From CAZLBV01 sp964557845 (GTDB lineage Bacteria > Acidobacteriota > Aminicenantia > Aminicenantales > Aminicenantaceae), in assembly GCA_964557845.1 (NCBI GenBank), contig CAZLBV010000241.1, positions 1 through 21,024 of the forward strand: 21,024 nucleotides of DNA, given 5' to 3'. Within the stretch, counting starts at the first letter, position 1. Each line of letters begins with the position of its first letter. Under the pieces are notes generated by a model. It saw only the letters and a list, made by a program, of their open reading frames with translations, was not told the origin of the DNA and did not search any database. A program made the position numbers and the translations under genes. This document shows positions 1 to 6,772 of the stretch, one piece after another.

Positions 1-474
1 CCGCCGTTAAAAACGGACTTTGAGGATTGGGTGAACGCCTGGAAGAAAACCATCGATATCAATCTGATGGGGGCGGCTCATGCCTCTTTCTGCGCTGCCC
101 GGCATATGATAAAAACAGGGGGCGGCCGGATCATCAACATAACCTCCCGCGGGGCCTTTCGGGGAGAACCCGACGCGCCGGCCTATGGCGCCAGCAAGGC
201 AGGCCAGAATGCGCTGAGCCAATCGTTAGCCAAAGCCTTGGCGCCTCATCATATCTATGTCTACGCAGTCGCTCCGGGCTGGGTGGCTACGGATATGGCG
301 GCCGATCATCTAAAGGGTCCTAAAGGAGATGCTATACGCGCTCAAAGTCCTATGAACCGGGTAGCGAAACCCTATGAGGTAGCCGACTGCGTGGTTTTTC
401 TTGCCTCGGAGGGACATGATTTTATGACGGGAGCCGTAATCGACATAAACGGCGCCAGCTACCTACGTACTTAA
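1..474 (+). CDS. SDR-family oxidoreductase, C-terminal part (cut by window edge)
   Basis: The reading frame is open from base 1, so the gene starts before the window; about 157 C-terminal residues are present, and the N-terminal GxxxGxG nucleotide-binding loop is missing. Visible hallmarks of a classical short-chain dehydrogenase/reductase are the NxxG-type helix region (DINLMGA), the catalytic Ser in INITSRGA, the YxxxK pair in YGASKAG, the PGWVATDM segment after it, and the usual end FLASEGHDFMTGAVIDINGA. Such enzymes are soluble NAD(P)H oxidoreductases of about 250 aa; the C-terminus resembles the FabG/3-oxoacyl-ACP reductase-like group, but the substrate cannot be told. A GTG at 31 is an internal codon, not the start. 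The gene is GC-richer than the window: bases 181-240 hold 36 G/C of 60, against 20 of 60 at 10081-10140. It converges on ftsX. Confidence 0.9.
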   Translation, partial: PPLKTDFEDWVNAWKKTIDINLMGAAHASFCAARHMIKTGGGRIINITSRGAFRGEPDAPAYGASKAGQNALSQSLAKALAPHHIYVYAVAPGWVATDMAADHLKGPKGDAIRAQSPMNRVAKPYEVADCVVFLASEGHDFMTGAVIDINGASYLRT

Positions 475-523
475 TCTCGCTGTTTGTCCTGATGCAGGGC
501 AGGATGAACATCCGGCCTTCTTC

Positions 524-543
524 AGGTTTTTATCTGAAAACCT
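524..543. repeat. Short hairpin between SDR gene and ftsX
   Basis: AGGTTTT (524-530) and AAAACCT (537-543) form a perfect 7-bp inverted repeat around a 6-nt loop, between two convergent genes. There is no T-run straight after it on either strand, so it is not a convincing intrinsic terminator, though its position would suit one. Confidence 0.35.
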
Positions 544-612
544 TACAACTCTTTGGAGAGCATACGGACCACGCTTTCGCAGGGAGCACCCAGAACCTCA
601 CGGGTTTATTCT

Positions 613-642
613 ATCTTCTGATTTTTTATCTTCTGCTTTTTT
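613..642. repeat. 15-bp tandem duplication at the ftsX stop
   Basis: ATCTTCTGATTTTTT (613-627) is followed directly by ATCTTCTGCTTTTTT (628-642), two units with one mismatch. The second unit overlaps the ftsX stop codon (641-643). The T-runs might help end the SDR transcript, but no stable stem precedes them. It most likely arose by replication slippage. Confidence 0.6.
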
Positions 643-1558
643 AAAGGCTTGGCTGTTTTTCATGTTTAAGAAAGCGGGCCATAGAGCTGAAGGAACCGAA
701 AAATCCGATAACAGCGCATCCTACTATGAGAAGCAAGCATTGTGATAGATTTAAGAATCTGAATTTGATCAATTCGCCTAAAGCTCCAAGAGAAGAACCC
801 AGATACAGGGGAAAAAATTCGATGACCAAAAAGAGCAGGATCAATGAAAGAAGGCCTCCCAAAATCCCGAGTATTATGCCTTCAAACAGAAAAGGGATCC
901 GGATGAACATATTGGTGCCGCCGACCAATTTAAGGATTTCAATTTCATTCCTGCGCGCGAATACGTTCAGCTTGATAACGTTTGAAATTATGAAAAACGA
1001 AGCCAAGATCAAAATGCCCCCGAGGAAAAAGCCGATCGCTCTCGCCAAACGGCTGAGAGATTGCATCCTCTCGATCCATTCTCGGTTATATTGAATGTCT
1101 TCCACTCCGGGAAAATTTTCCATCCGGTTGATGAAGCTTACAATTTCTTTGGCGGAAAGATCTTTTTCGACCAGAGTGACTTCATAAGACGCCGGAAAAG
1201 GGTTTTCATCCAGATTGTCGACTATACTTTTTAGATCAGGAAATTTGTTCTGAAATTTTTCAGCGGCTTGCTCAGTATTTACATGGTGATATTTAACCAC
1301 CAGGTTGGAGGAACTTAATACTTTCTCAAGGGTTTGTGCTTGAGAGTCATCTATATCTTTATCCAAAAAAAGAACGATCACCATGTTATCGGAGATCTCC
1401 CGGGCAGCATAGCGAAGATTATTAGAAAGCGATAAGAATATACCTATGATGAGAAAGGACAGGCAGATAATCGTCATGGAAAAGAAATTCCGAATTCTAT
1501 ACTGCCAGAGATTGTTCAGTGTTTCTCTAATGAAATATTTAAACCGTTGAGTGATCAG
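641..1558 (-). CDS. ftsX: FtsX, cell-division ABC transporter permease
   Basis: FtsX is the membrane half of the FtsEX complex, which couples divisome ATPase activity to peptidoglycan hydrolases. The 305-aa protein has a basic cytosolic N-terminus (FKYFIRETLNNLWQYRIRN), TM1 at about residues 27-45, an extracytoplasmic domain to about residue 165, then three more TM helices with the conserved ARRNEIEILKLVGGTN stretch after TM2. An ATG at 1477-1475 would drop the 27-residue N-terminal segment that the family keeps. Between the upstream in-frame stop (1588-1586) and that ATG there is no ATG, GTG or TTG. The best candidate is CTG at 1558-1556, overlapping the ftsE TGA as CTGA, with AAAGGAGA about 5 nt upstream; ATC at 1555-1553 is an alternative. 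No EnvC/PcsB-type hydrolase gene follows. Confidence 0.9.
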   Translation of the reverse strand: MITQRFKYFIRETLNNLWQYRIRNFFSMTIICLSFLIIGIFLSLSNNLRYAAREISDNMVIVLFLDKDIDDSQAQTLEKVLSSSNLVVKYHHVNTEQAAEKFQNKFPDLKSIVDNLDENPFPASYEVTLVEKDLSAKEIVSFINRMENFPGVEDIQYNREWIERMQSLSRLARAIGFFLGGILILASFFIISNVIKLNVFARRNEIEILKLVGGTNMFIRIPFLFEGIILGILGGLLSLILLFLVIEFFPLYLGSSLGALGELIKFRFLNLSQCLLLIVGCAVIGFFGSFSSMARFLKHEKQPSL

Positions 1559-2220
1559 AGAATCTCCTTTCTTATTAATTTTCCTTTATAGAGGAACAGG
1601 ATCTTATGCCCGAAATGGCGGATAAGCTCACGATCATGGGTGCATATGATAACAGTTGTTCCTCTTTTATTTATTTCTTTGAAAAGGCTCATGATTTCAA
1701 AAGCTAATTCCGTATCCAGGTTTCCTGTCGGTTCATCAGCCAAAATGATCTTAGGGCTGTTGACGACAGCACGTGCAATGGCGATCCGCTGTTGTTCTCC
1801 ATAGGATAGATGAGAGGGATACTCCCACATTTTATGTTGAAGATTAACCATCCGCAAAGCATTGAAAACCCTTCTTTTTATCTCTTTGTTTGGTGCCCCT
1901 AAGACTTGAAGCACAATGGCGACATTATCGAATACTTTTTTGTGAAACAGAAGTTTAAAATCTTGGAAGACGATTCCCATAGAACGGCGCAGCGCGTAGA
2001 TCTTATGTTCGGGAATACGAAAAATATTACGGCCGTCGATGATGATCTGTCCCTGGGTAGGTATGATCTCTCTGTATATGATCTTCAATAAAGTAGTCTT
2101 TCCTGAACCGCTGGGTCCGGTAATGAAATAAAAATCCCCCTTTTCAGCTTGGAAAGTTATATCAGATAGAGCCCAGTGGGGTTTTTGGTATTGCTTCCAG
2201 ATCCTATATAATTCGATCAT
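1555..2220 (-). CDS. ftsE: FtsE, cell-division ABC transporter ATPase
   Basis: This 221-aa protein is a complete ABC nucleotide-binding domain of normal FtsE length. It has Walker A GPSGSGKTT (residues 35-43), the signature LSYGEQQRIAIARA (about 138-151), Walker B IILADEPTGNLD and the switch His in ICTHD. It acts at the cytoplasmic face of the division septum with FtsX. The identification rests on the N-terminal pattern (MIELYRIWKQY), the GNLD ending of Walker B typical of FtsE/LolD-type ATPases, and the ftsX gene that overlaps its stop by 4 nt. The start ATG at 2220 lacks a strong Shine-Dalgarno; only TTTTGAG precedes it. It follows the two small membrane-protein genes by 96 nt. Confidence 0.95.
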   Translation of the reverse strand: MIELYRIWKQYQKPHWALSDITFQAEKGDFYFITGPSGSGKTTLLKIIYREIIPTQGQIIIDGRNIFRIPEHKIYALRRSMGIVFQDFKLLFHKKVFDNVAIVLQVLGAPNKEIKRRVFNALRMVNLQHKMWEYPSHLSYGEQQRIAIARAVVNSPKIILADEPTGNLDTELAFEIMSLFKEINKRGTTVIICTHDRELIRHFGHKILFLYKGKLIRKEIL

Positions 2221-2316
2221 CTCAAAATATCTTTGATAATTATGGCGTCATTTTTCTATGTTTAATATTAACATTTTTTTGGAACAGAAGTTAGAAATGT
2301 TTATGAATAGTCCTGA

Positions 2317-2496
2317 TCATTTAATGAAAAGAGCCATAAACCATCCAAATAATATAGCACCCACCGTCATGATCAGAAATAAAGATAAACCGTATTTTAT
2401 CTGGTCTTTCCTTTTTTCCCGTCTGATCAGGGCAAGTACGATACATACCAAAAGAGAGTAAAGGATCATTGAAATAAGATGGCTTTTAAAGATCAT
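2317..2496 (-). CDS. 59-aa two-helix membrane protein, function unknown
   Basis: A small gene whose ATG overlaps the TGA of the upstream DUF6677-like gene as ATGA, a strong sign of translational coupling. The protein starts MIFKSHLISMILYSLLVCIV and ends in GWFMALFIK. It has two hydrophobic helices (about residues 6-23 and 38-57) separated by a very basic loop, RREKRKDQIKYG, so both termini probably lie outside the cytoplasm. I do not recognise the family. The overlap, the clean two-helix pattern and the position between two membrane-protein genes argue that it is real; it may work with the upstream protein. The opposite-strand frame at 2258-2461 is its shadow. Confidence 0.72.
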   Translation of the reverse strand: MIFKSHLISMILYSLLVCIVLALIRREKRKDQIKYGLSLFLIMTVGAILFGWFMALFIK

Positions 2497-2861
2497 TTTT
2501 TCTTACCAGCTGCTATATCACGGGCGTCTAAGGCCACAAGATAATTTAATAAACCTGCTCCGGCGATGAAAGTACTTCCAAATTCAAATGTCACATTTCT
2601 GAGCTCACCGGTGCCAAAAGAAAAGATTCTTGCAATGAAATAAAACAAGCCCATACCAAGATCAGAAAAAAAAGCAAGGATAGTGTAGGGATTTTCCGTT
2701 TGGAAAGGATAAATGCGGCCACCCATTATCAATCCGAGAGCGATCATAGCTGAGATACATACGAAAAATATTATCCCTCTGTGGAATTTTTTTGTGAATA
2801 TATGACCAAGCCCAGGAATCAACCATCCTAAAATGAAAGCGGCTATAGCTTTGATGTTCAT
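2493..2861 (-). CDS. Small multi-pass membrane protein, DUF6677-like
   Basis: The 122-aa protein has four hydrophobic segments (about residues 3-22, 28-47, 59-80, 92-110). The N-terminal AAFILGWLIPGLGHIFTKKFHRG motif has the LxPGxGHxYxG character of TM2-like and DUF6677 proteins, from which I draw the family name with moderate certainty. It ends in a basic tail (AAGKKK). The function is unknown. It heads a minus-strand group with the 59-aa membrane protein, ftsE and ftsX. No Shine-Dalgarno precedes the ATG; instead a good -10 element ends 9 nt before it, so the mRNA may be leaderless. Confidence 0.8.
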   Translation of the reverse strand: MNIKAIAAFILGWLIPGLGHIFTKKFHRGIIFFVCISAMIALGLIMGGRIYPFQTENPYTILAFFSDLGMGLFYFIARIFSFGTGELRNVTFEFGSTFIAGAGLLNYLVALDARDIAAGKKK

Positions 2862-2870
2862 TGGAGAGAA

Positions 2871-2899
2871 ATAATAACGTAAGCCAATATAAAAAGCAA
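2871..2899 (-). promoter_or_regulatory. Predicted sigma70-type promoter for the DUF6677-like/ftsEX group
   Basis: On the minus strand TTGCTT (2899-2894) is followed by a 17-nt spacer and TATTAT (2876-2871). The expected transcript start, near 2864, lies about 3 nt before the ATG, which fits the missing ribosome-binding site. A copy of the interspersed repeat ends 5 nt upstream of the -35. Consensus match only. Confidence 0.45.
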
Positions 2900-2904
2900 C
2901 AAGA

Positions 2905-2926
2905 TTCCTGGGTCATTAGTAAAATA
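2905..2926 (-). repeat. Interspersed repeat, copy 1 (short form)
   Basis: The minus strand reads TATTTTA followed by CTAATGACCCAGGAA. The last 15 bases are identical to the end of copy 2 (3172-3186, plus strand). The copy lies 5 nt upstream of the predicted -35 and points toward its gene, like the other copies. Confidence 0.55.
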
Positions 2927-3148
2927 GGCCGATTGGAACTATAATTCATCTTTTTCGGGCAATATGATTGTTTTTGGGAAAATGATAGTAAAATGCGATA
3001 ATGATACTGTACTATTTTAATATCGTCCTCTTTTACCCTATGGGCGACCATTAGAAGGCAAATGTAAAGTCCTTTTAAGGGATTGGGCGGGAGGGCTTCA
3101 CCGCACCGATTTCGAGGTGGTTTACTACATCTTCAATCGATGTGTCTT
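2927..3148. other. Intergenic region between divergent genes; no gene seen
   Basis: Together with the flanking repeat copies and promoters this makes up a gap of nearly 500 nt (2862-3356) between the DUF6677-like gene and the desulforedoxin-like gene. A minus-strand open frame here (to 3051) overlaps the DUF6677-like gene in another frame and has no family features. A weak hairpin ACATC-N7-GATGT lies at 3127-3143, directly before repeat copy 2. Confidence 0.5.
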
Positions 3149-3192
3149 GTATTTGCACTAACCTTGGGCCGCTAATGACCCAGGAAGCTGCG
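3149..3192 (+). repeat. Interspersed repeat, copy 2 (long form)
   Basis: GTATTTGCACTAA (3149-3161), 10 variable bases, then CTAATGACCCAGGAA (3172-3186). The first part matches copy 3 at 8863-8875 exactly; the second matches copy 1 exactly. It lies about 60 nt upstream of the predicted -35 of the redox operon and points toward it. Confidence 0.6.
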
Positions 3193-3252
3193 TCCAAGAC
3201 AAATTAAAAATTAAAAGAGGCAGCAATGAATTTAGTCAATTTCCATAATGAG

Positions 3253-3281
3253 TTGCATGGCGGAAGAACTTACTTTATAAT
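3253..3281 (+). promoter_or_regulatory. Predicted sigma70-type promoter for the redox operon
   Basis: TTGCAT (3253-3258), a 17-nt spacer and a perfect TATAAT (3276-3281). It would start a leader of about 70 nt before the desulforedoxin-like gene. Consensus match only. Confidence 0.55.
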
Positions 3282-3356
3282 TGGCGTGGATTAATCGGTT
3301 ATATTGCATTCATTATGTTTGATTAAATCAAGAACTTACAAAAAAGGAGCGTATGT

Positions 3357-3476
3357 ATGGCTGAACAAGATCGGATCTATGTCTGTTCCATTTGCGGACA
3401 GGAGGTAACAGTTGTCAAATCCGGAGTAGGCACCTTGGTATGCTGTAACCAGCCTATGAAACCTAAGCCGGAGTGA
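3357..3476 (+). CDS. Desulforedoxin-like small iron protein
   Basis: This 39-aa protein (MAEQDRIYVCSICGQEV...) has the C-x2-C (C10, C13) and adjacent Cys-Cys (C29, C30) pattern that binds one Fe(S-Cys)4 centre in desulforedoxin and in the N-terminal domain of desulfoferrodoxin/superoxide reductase. It is almost exactly domain-length and has no fused superoxide-reductase domain. The start is ATG at 3357 after a strong AAAAAGGAGC; the ATG at 3353 is closed by a stop two codons later. As first gene of an operon with rubrerythrin and rubredoxin it is probably a cytosolic electron carrier in oxygen or peroxide defence. The partner is inferred. Confidence 0.88.
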   Translation: MAEQDRIYVCSICGQEVTVVKSGVGTLVCCNQPMKPKPE

Positions 3477-3504
3477 TCATTTTAAAAAAGAAAAAAGGGA
3501 GTAA

Positions 3505-3960
3505 ATGATGGCAATAAAAAATTTTAAAGAGATAATACAGTTTGCAATAAAAAGAGAGGAAGATGCGATCAGGATCTACGGTGAAATGGCGGAAAAGACC
3601 AAAATGCCTGGCTTGAAAAAACTGTTAATCGATCTTCAGTCTGAGGAAAAAAATCATAAAAGGATGCTGGAAAATCTCAGCCAAGAAAAGTTAAAATCCT
3701 ACGAAGTAAAAAAAGTTCCTGATCTAAAAATAACCGATCATCTATTGGAAGAACCGATCGAGCCGGAAATGAATTTTCAAGAATTACTTATTTTTGCGGC
3801 AAAAAAGGAACAAAAAGCTGCCGATCTTTATTCAGAGTTGGCTTCTCAGGCAGTTGATGCAGATATGAAAAAAACCTTTGAATTCATGGTGCAGCAGGAA
3901 AAATCACATAAACTGAAACTCGAAAAAGAATATGAGGATCATGTTCTGGATGAATACTGA
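3505..3960 (+). CDS. Rubrerythrin-type diiron protein without rubredoxin domain
   Basis: A 151-aa ferritin-like four-helix protein. Two repeated helix pairs each carry a helix Glu followed by ExxH: E19 with E48-x2-H51, and E102 with E132-x2-H135, as expected for the diiron site of rubrerythrins. The C-terminal rubredoxin domain of classical rubrerythrin is absent and a stand-alone rubredoxin gene follows 37 nt later, so the electron donor appears to be encoded separately. The likely role is NAD(P)H-linked peroxide reduction in the cytoplasm. The start could be either of two adjacent ATGs (3505 or 3508), both served by GGGAG. It follows the desulforedoxin-like gene by 28 nt. Confidence 0.88.
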   Translation: MMAIKNFKEIIQFAIKREEDAIRIYGEMAEKTKMPGLKKLLIDLQSEEKNHKRMLENLSQEKLKSYEVKKVPDLKITDHLLEEPIEPEMNFQELLIFAAKKEQKAADLYSELASQAVDADMKKTFEFMVQQEKSHKLKLEKEYEDHVLDEY

Positions 3961-3997
3961 TCTTAATAAGACGGTCTACCTTTAAAAGGAGAATCAA

Positions 3998-4159
3998 ATG
4001 GATAAATGGGAATGTACAGCTTGCGGTTATGTGTATAATCCTGTAGAAGGGGATCCTGACAATGGGATCGATCCCGGAACTGCTTTTGAGGATCTTCCTG
4101 ATGATTGGGTTTGTCCCCAGTGTGGAGTAGGTAAAGAATTCTTTCAGAGAATAACCTGA
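3998..4159 (+). CDS. Rubredoxin
   Basis: A canonical 53-aa rubredoxin: MDKWECTACGYVYNP at the N-terminus and DWVCPQCGVGKEFF near the end give the two C-x2-C pairs (C6, C9 and C39, C42) of the Fe(S-Cys)4 site, with the usual conserved aromatic residues and the GDPDNGIDPGT loop. It carries single electrons in the cytoplasm, here most likely to the rubrerythrin-like protein encoded just upstream. AAAAGGAG lies about 7 nt before the ATG. It is the third gene of the redox operon; the porin gene follows after 62 nt. Confidence 0.95.
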   Translation: MDKWECTACGYVYNPVEGDPDNGIDPGTAFEDLPDDWVCPQCGVGKEFFQRIT

Positions 4160-4221
4160 ATTGAATTAAATTTTAAACAAAGATTCCGTTAAGGATAAGT
4201 CCTCATTAACTGGAAAAGAGA

Positions 4222-5241
4222 ATGATGAGAAAATCTTTGGTTTCCGCTTTAGTGTGTTTAATGTTTTTTCCTTTAATAGTTCAGTCTCAGACTGCAGAGA
4301 CTGAAAAATATTTATCTCTTGACTTTCAAAAAGGAGAGAAAGAGAGTGATATGCCGGAAGGGAGTTTTGGGAATGTCCGTTTTGGCCTAATATTTTTTGG
4401 AGATATAAATCAGAGGATCTTATATACTGCTGAGATTGCCCAATGGCAGGAGAATAAGATCGACCTGAAGCAAGCATGGGCGGGAATCATGTTTTCAGAT
4501 GCATTTCTGGTTAAGGTCGGTATGTATCTTGTTCCTTTTGGCCGTTACAACAAAATGAACCGGCCTCATCAAACTAAGTTGGTCCAACCTCCTCTAAATA
4601 TTGAAGCACTTTTTCCTTTTGGATGGAGAGACCTTGGAGTCCAGATAAATGGAGAGATAAGCGGACTGATCTATGATCTGTATTTAGGGAATGGTTTGGA
4701 AGAAAGACCATACTTAAATGGTTTGCAGGATTATCAGGATAACAATTCCGATAAAGGACGGGGTGGCCGGATCGGTTGGAGAATAGGAGAGGGTTTCGAA
4801 GCAGGATATTCCTATTATGGCGGGAAATATGATGATAGCAATGACCGGTCGATAAAGATGCATGGATTTGACCTGATATGGGTTACCCAAAATTCTTCTT
4901 TGACAGGTGAATACACCCGGGTAGACCTGGATAATCCTGAGGGCTTTTCTTCAGGCAAAGGCGAGGGTTATTATATTCAGCTTTCTTTTCCCATGTCAGG
5001 TTTTAATCCGGTTGTGAGTTATCAGAGTTTGAGATACGATGACCCTTTTCATGGACAAGGATACAGCGGAACCATCTATCCCGGAGCAGGTATCCGAGAA
5101 AATAGAACCAGGTGGACCCTGGGAATTATCTTTAATTTTCAGAATAATTTGTTTTTTAAAGCCCAGTATGATTTTAATAAAGAAAAAGACGAAGAATTGA
5201 AAAATAATCAGTTTATCATTCAAGCATCCCTTGTTTTTTAA
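4222..5241 (+). CDS. Outer-membrane beta-barrel porin, phosphate-selective porin O/P-like
   Basis: The 339-aa protein begins with a signal peptide (MMRKSLVSALVCLMFFPLIV, probable cleavage after VQS at residue 23). The rest is rich in alternating, aromatic beta strands with short turns and ends in QFIIQASLVF, the terminal-Phe signal for outer-membrane barrel assembly. Features such as the segment VKVGMYLVPFGRYN and the strand pattern resemble OprO/OprP-type porins; the substrate cannot be read from sequence. Two adjacent ATGs (4222, 4225) are possible starts after AAAAGAG. It lies between rubredoxin and purA on the same strand; a functional link to either is not obvious. It supports a diderm host. 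Confidence 0.82.
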   Translation: MMRKSLVSALVCLMFFPLIVQSQTAETEKYLSLDFQKGEKESDMPEGSFGNVRFGLIFFGDINQRILYTAEIAQWQENKIDLKQAWAGIMFSDAFLVKVGMYLVPFGRYNKMNRPHQTKLVQPPLNIEALFPFGWRDLGVQINGEISGLIYDLYLGNGLEERPYLNGLQDYQDNNSDKGRGGRIGWRIGEGFEAGYSYYGGKYDDSNDRSIKMHGFDLIWVTQNSSLTGEYTRVDLDNPEGFSSGKGEGYYIQLSFPMSGFNPVVSYQSLRYDDPFHGQGYSGTIYPGAGIRENRTRWTLGIIFNFQNNLFFKAQYDFNKEKDEELKNNQFIIQASLVF

Positions 5242-5257
5242 GATTTGAGGTATTCAC

Positions 5258-6583
5258 ATGGCGAATTGTGCGGTTATTGGAACCCAATGGGGAGATGAAG
5301 GTAAAGGGAAAATAATTGATCTGATAACTCCCGCATTTGATATTGTCGCCCGTTATCAGGGAGGACATAATGCGGGGCATACCGTCCATATAAAAGAAAA
5401 AAAGATCATTCTGCATCTGATCCCTTCCGGAATTCTTCATCCGGGGAAGCTATGCCTTATCGGAAATGGAGTCGTATTCAGCCCTCAGGCTTTCCTGGAT
5501 GAGGTGGCCGAGCTGAATAAGGCAGGTTTTGAGGTCAATGACAATCTAGTAGTCAGTAAAGGGGCTCATCTGATTCTTCCTTATCATTCTGCGGTAGAAA
5601 AAGTGAGTGAGGAAGTAAGGGGTGAAGATAAGATCGGAACTACCTGTAGAGGTATCGGGCCGGCCTATGTAGATAAAGCAGCCCGTCAAGGAATCAAGGT
5701 AGGAGATCTATTGAACTCTTCTTTACTCAGAGAAAAGATCAAATATAATGTTGACGAAAAGAACATAATTCTTGATTTTTATAAACAGCCAAGATTAGAT
5801 GCTGAAAAGATCTATGCTCAATTCAGTGAATATGGATCTGTGATCGGGAAATATATGGGCGATGTTGCCTTTATCCTCCATGACAAGATTACATCTGGTA
5901 AAAGTGTATTGTTTGAAGGTGCCCAAGGTGCTCTGTTGGATATCGATCACGGTACCTACCCTTTTGTAACTTCATCCAATTCAACCATAGGGGGTGTATG
6001 TACTGGGCTGGGGATTGGGATCGATAAAATAAATGAAGTATTCGGAGTTACCAAAGCTTACACAACCAGGGTAGGAAGAGGCCCGTTTCCCACTGAACTG
6101 ATGGACAGTAAGGGGGAATTGCTCAAGAAAGAAGGTAATGAGTTTGGCGCAACCACGGGAAGGCCGAGGAGATGCGGATGGTTTGATGCGGTGGTAGTGG
6201 CTTATTCATGCCGACTGAACGGGATTAAAAGAATCTTTTTAACCAAGTCCGATGTGCTGGACAATTTTGCTGAGATTAAGATATGCACGGGATATAGATA
6301 TAAAGGAAAAAAACTACAGAGCTTTCCGATGGAACCCTGGATTCAGGCAGAGATAGAGCCCGAATATAGAACCGTTAAAGGATGGAAAACCCGATTGTGT
6401 GATGTCAAAAGTTATTCCCGGCTGCCCGAGGCCTTTTTGGATTATGTAAAGATAATCGAGGATCTGCTTCAGGTAAGTGTCTCTATCATATCAACCGGAG
6501 TTGGAAGAGGGGATACAATCCTGGTTGAGAATAATCTTACTGAGATTTTCGACATGGAGAAAATAAAAAACGCTCTGGTCTGA
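5258..6583 (+). CDS. purA: Adenylosuccinate synthetase
   Basis: PurA joins IMP and aspartate with GTP hydrolysis, the first committed step from IMP to AMP. The 441-aa length fits the family (about 430). Motifs present are the P-loop GTQWGDEGKGK with catalytic Asp13, GGHNAGHT with catalytic His41, the FEGAQGALLDIDHGTYPFVTSSN segment, TRVGRGPFPTE and TTGRPRRCGWFD. GAGG precedes the ATG at 5258. The gene starts 16 nt after the porin stop, so it is probably co-transcribed with it. No clear terminator follows. Confidence 0.98.
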   Translation: MANCAVIGTQWGDEGKGKIIDLITPAFDIVARYQGGHNAGHTVHIKEKKIILHLIPSGILHPGKLCLIGNGVVFSPQAFLDEVAELNKAGFEVNDNLVVSKGAHLILPYHSAVEKVSEEVRGEDKIGTTCRGIGPAYVDKAARQGIKVGDLLNSSLLREKIKYNVDEKNIILDFYKQPRLDAEKIYAQFSEYGSVIGKYMGDVAFILHDKITSGKSVLFEGAQGALLDIDHGTYPFVTSSNSTIGGVCTGLGIGIDKINEVFGVTKAYTTRVGRGPFPTELMDSKGELLKKEGNEFGATTGRPRRCGWFDAVVVAYSCRLNGIKRIFLTKSDVLDNFAEIKICTGYRYKGKKLQSFPMEPWIQAEIEPEYRTVKGWKTRLCDVKSYSRLPEAFLDYVKIIEDLLQVSVSIISTGVGRGDTILVENNLTEIFDMEKIKNALV

Positions 6584-6637
6584 ATCGGCCTGTATTTCAC
6601 GCTCAAAAGATTTTTGATAATAAAGGTAAAAGATCTA

Positions 6638-6666
6638 TTGGATTAATTGTTTATATATATTATAAT
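6638..6666 (+). promoter_or_regulatory. Predicted sigma70-type promoter for the Fe-S assembly operon
   Basis: TTGGAT (6638-6643), a 17-nt spacer and a perfect TATAAT (6661-6666), within a very AT-rich stretch (about 6640-6760). It would give a leader of about 100 nt before the Nfu-like gene. No Rrf2/IscR-type operator was recognised. Confidence 0.5.
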
Positions 6667-6772
6667 ATAGTAAATATAGTGAATATATTTAATTTATATT
6701 AAAAATAGAGTTTATTATTAGTGCTAAAATCATCATAAAAACTTCAATTAAATAATATAAGGAGAGAAGAAA

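Noticed and set aside
524..543. Hairpin as intrinsic terminator of the SDR gene
   Set aside because: There is no T-run after the stem on either strand; recorded only as an inverted repeat.
2662..3051. Minus-strand frame of 129 codons across the DUF6677-like start
   Set aside because: It overlaps the well-supported membrane-protein gene in another frame and has low-complexity, family-less sequence.
3226..3294. Short plus-strand ORF (22 codons, MNLVNFHNELHGG...) with a GAGG upstream
   Set aside because: It overlaps the predicted promoter of the redox operon, is very short and shows no recognisable feature; chance is more likely.
6640..6770. AT-rich stretch before the Nfu-like gene as a replication or matrix-like element
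   Set aside because: No iterons or DnaA-box clusters were seen; an AT-rich promoter upstream region explains it.
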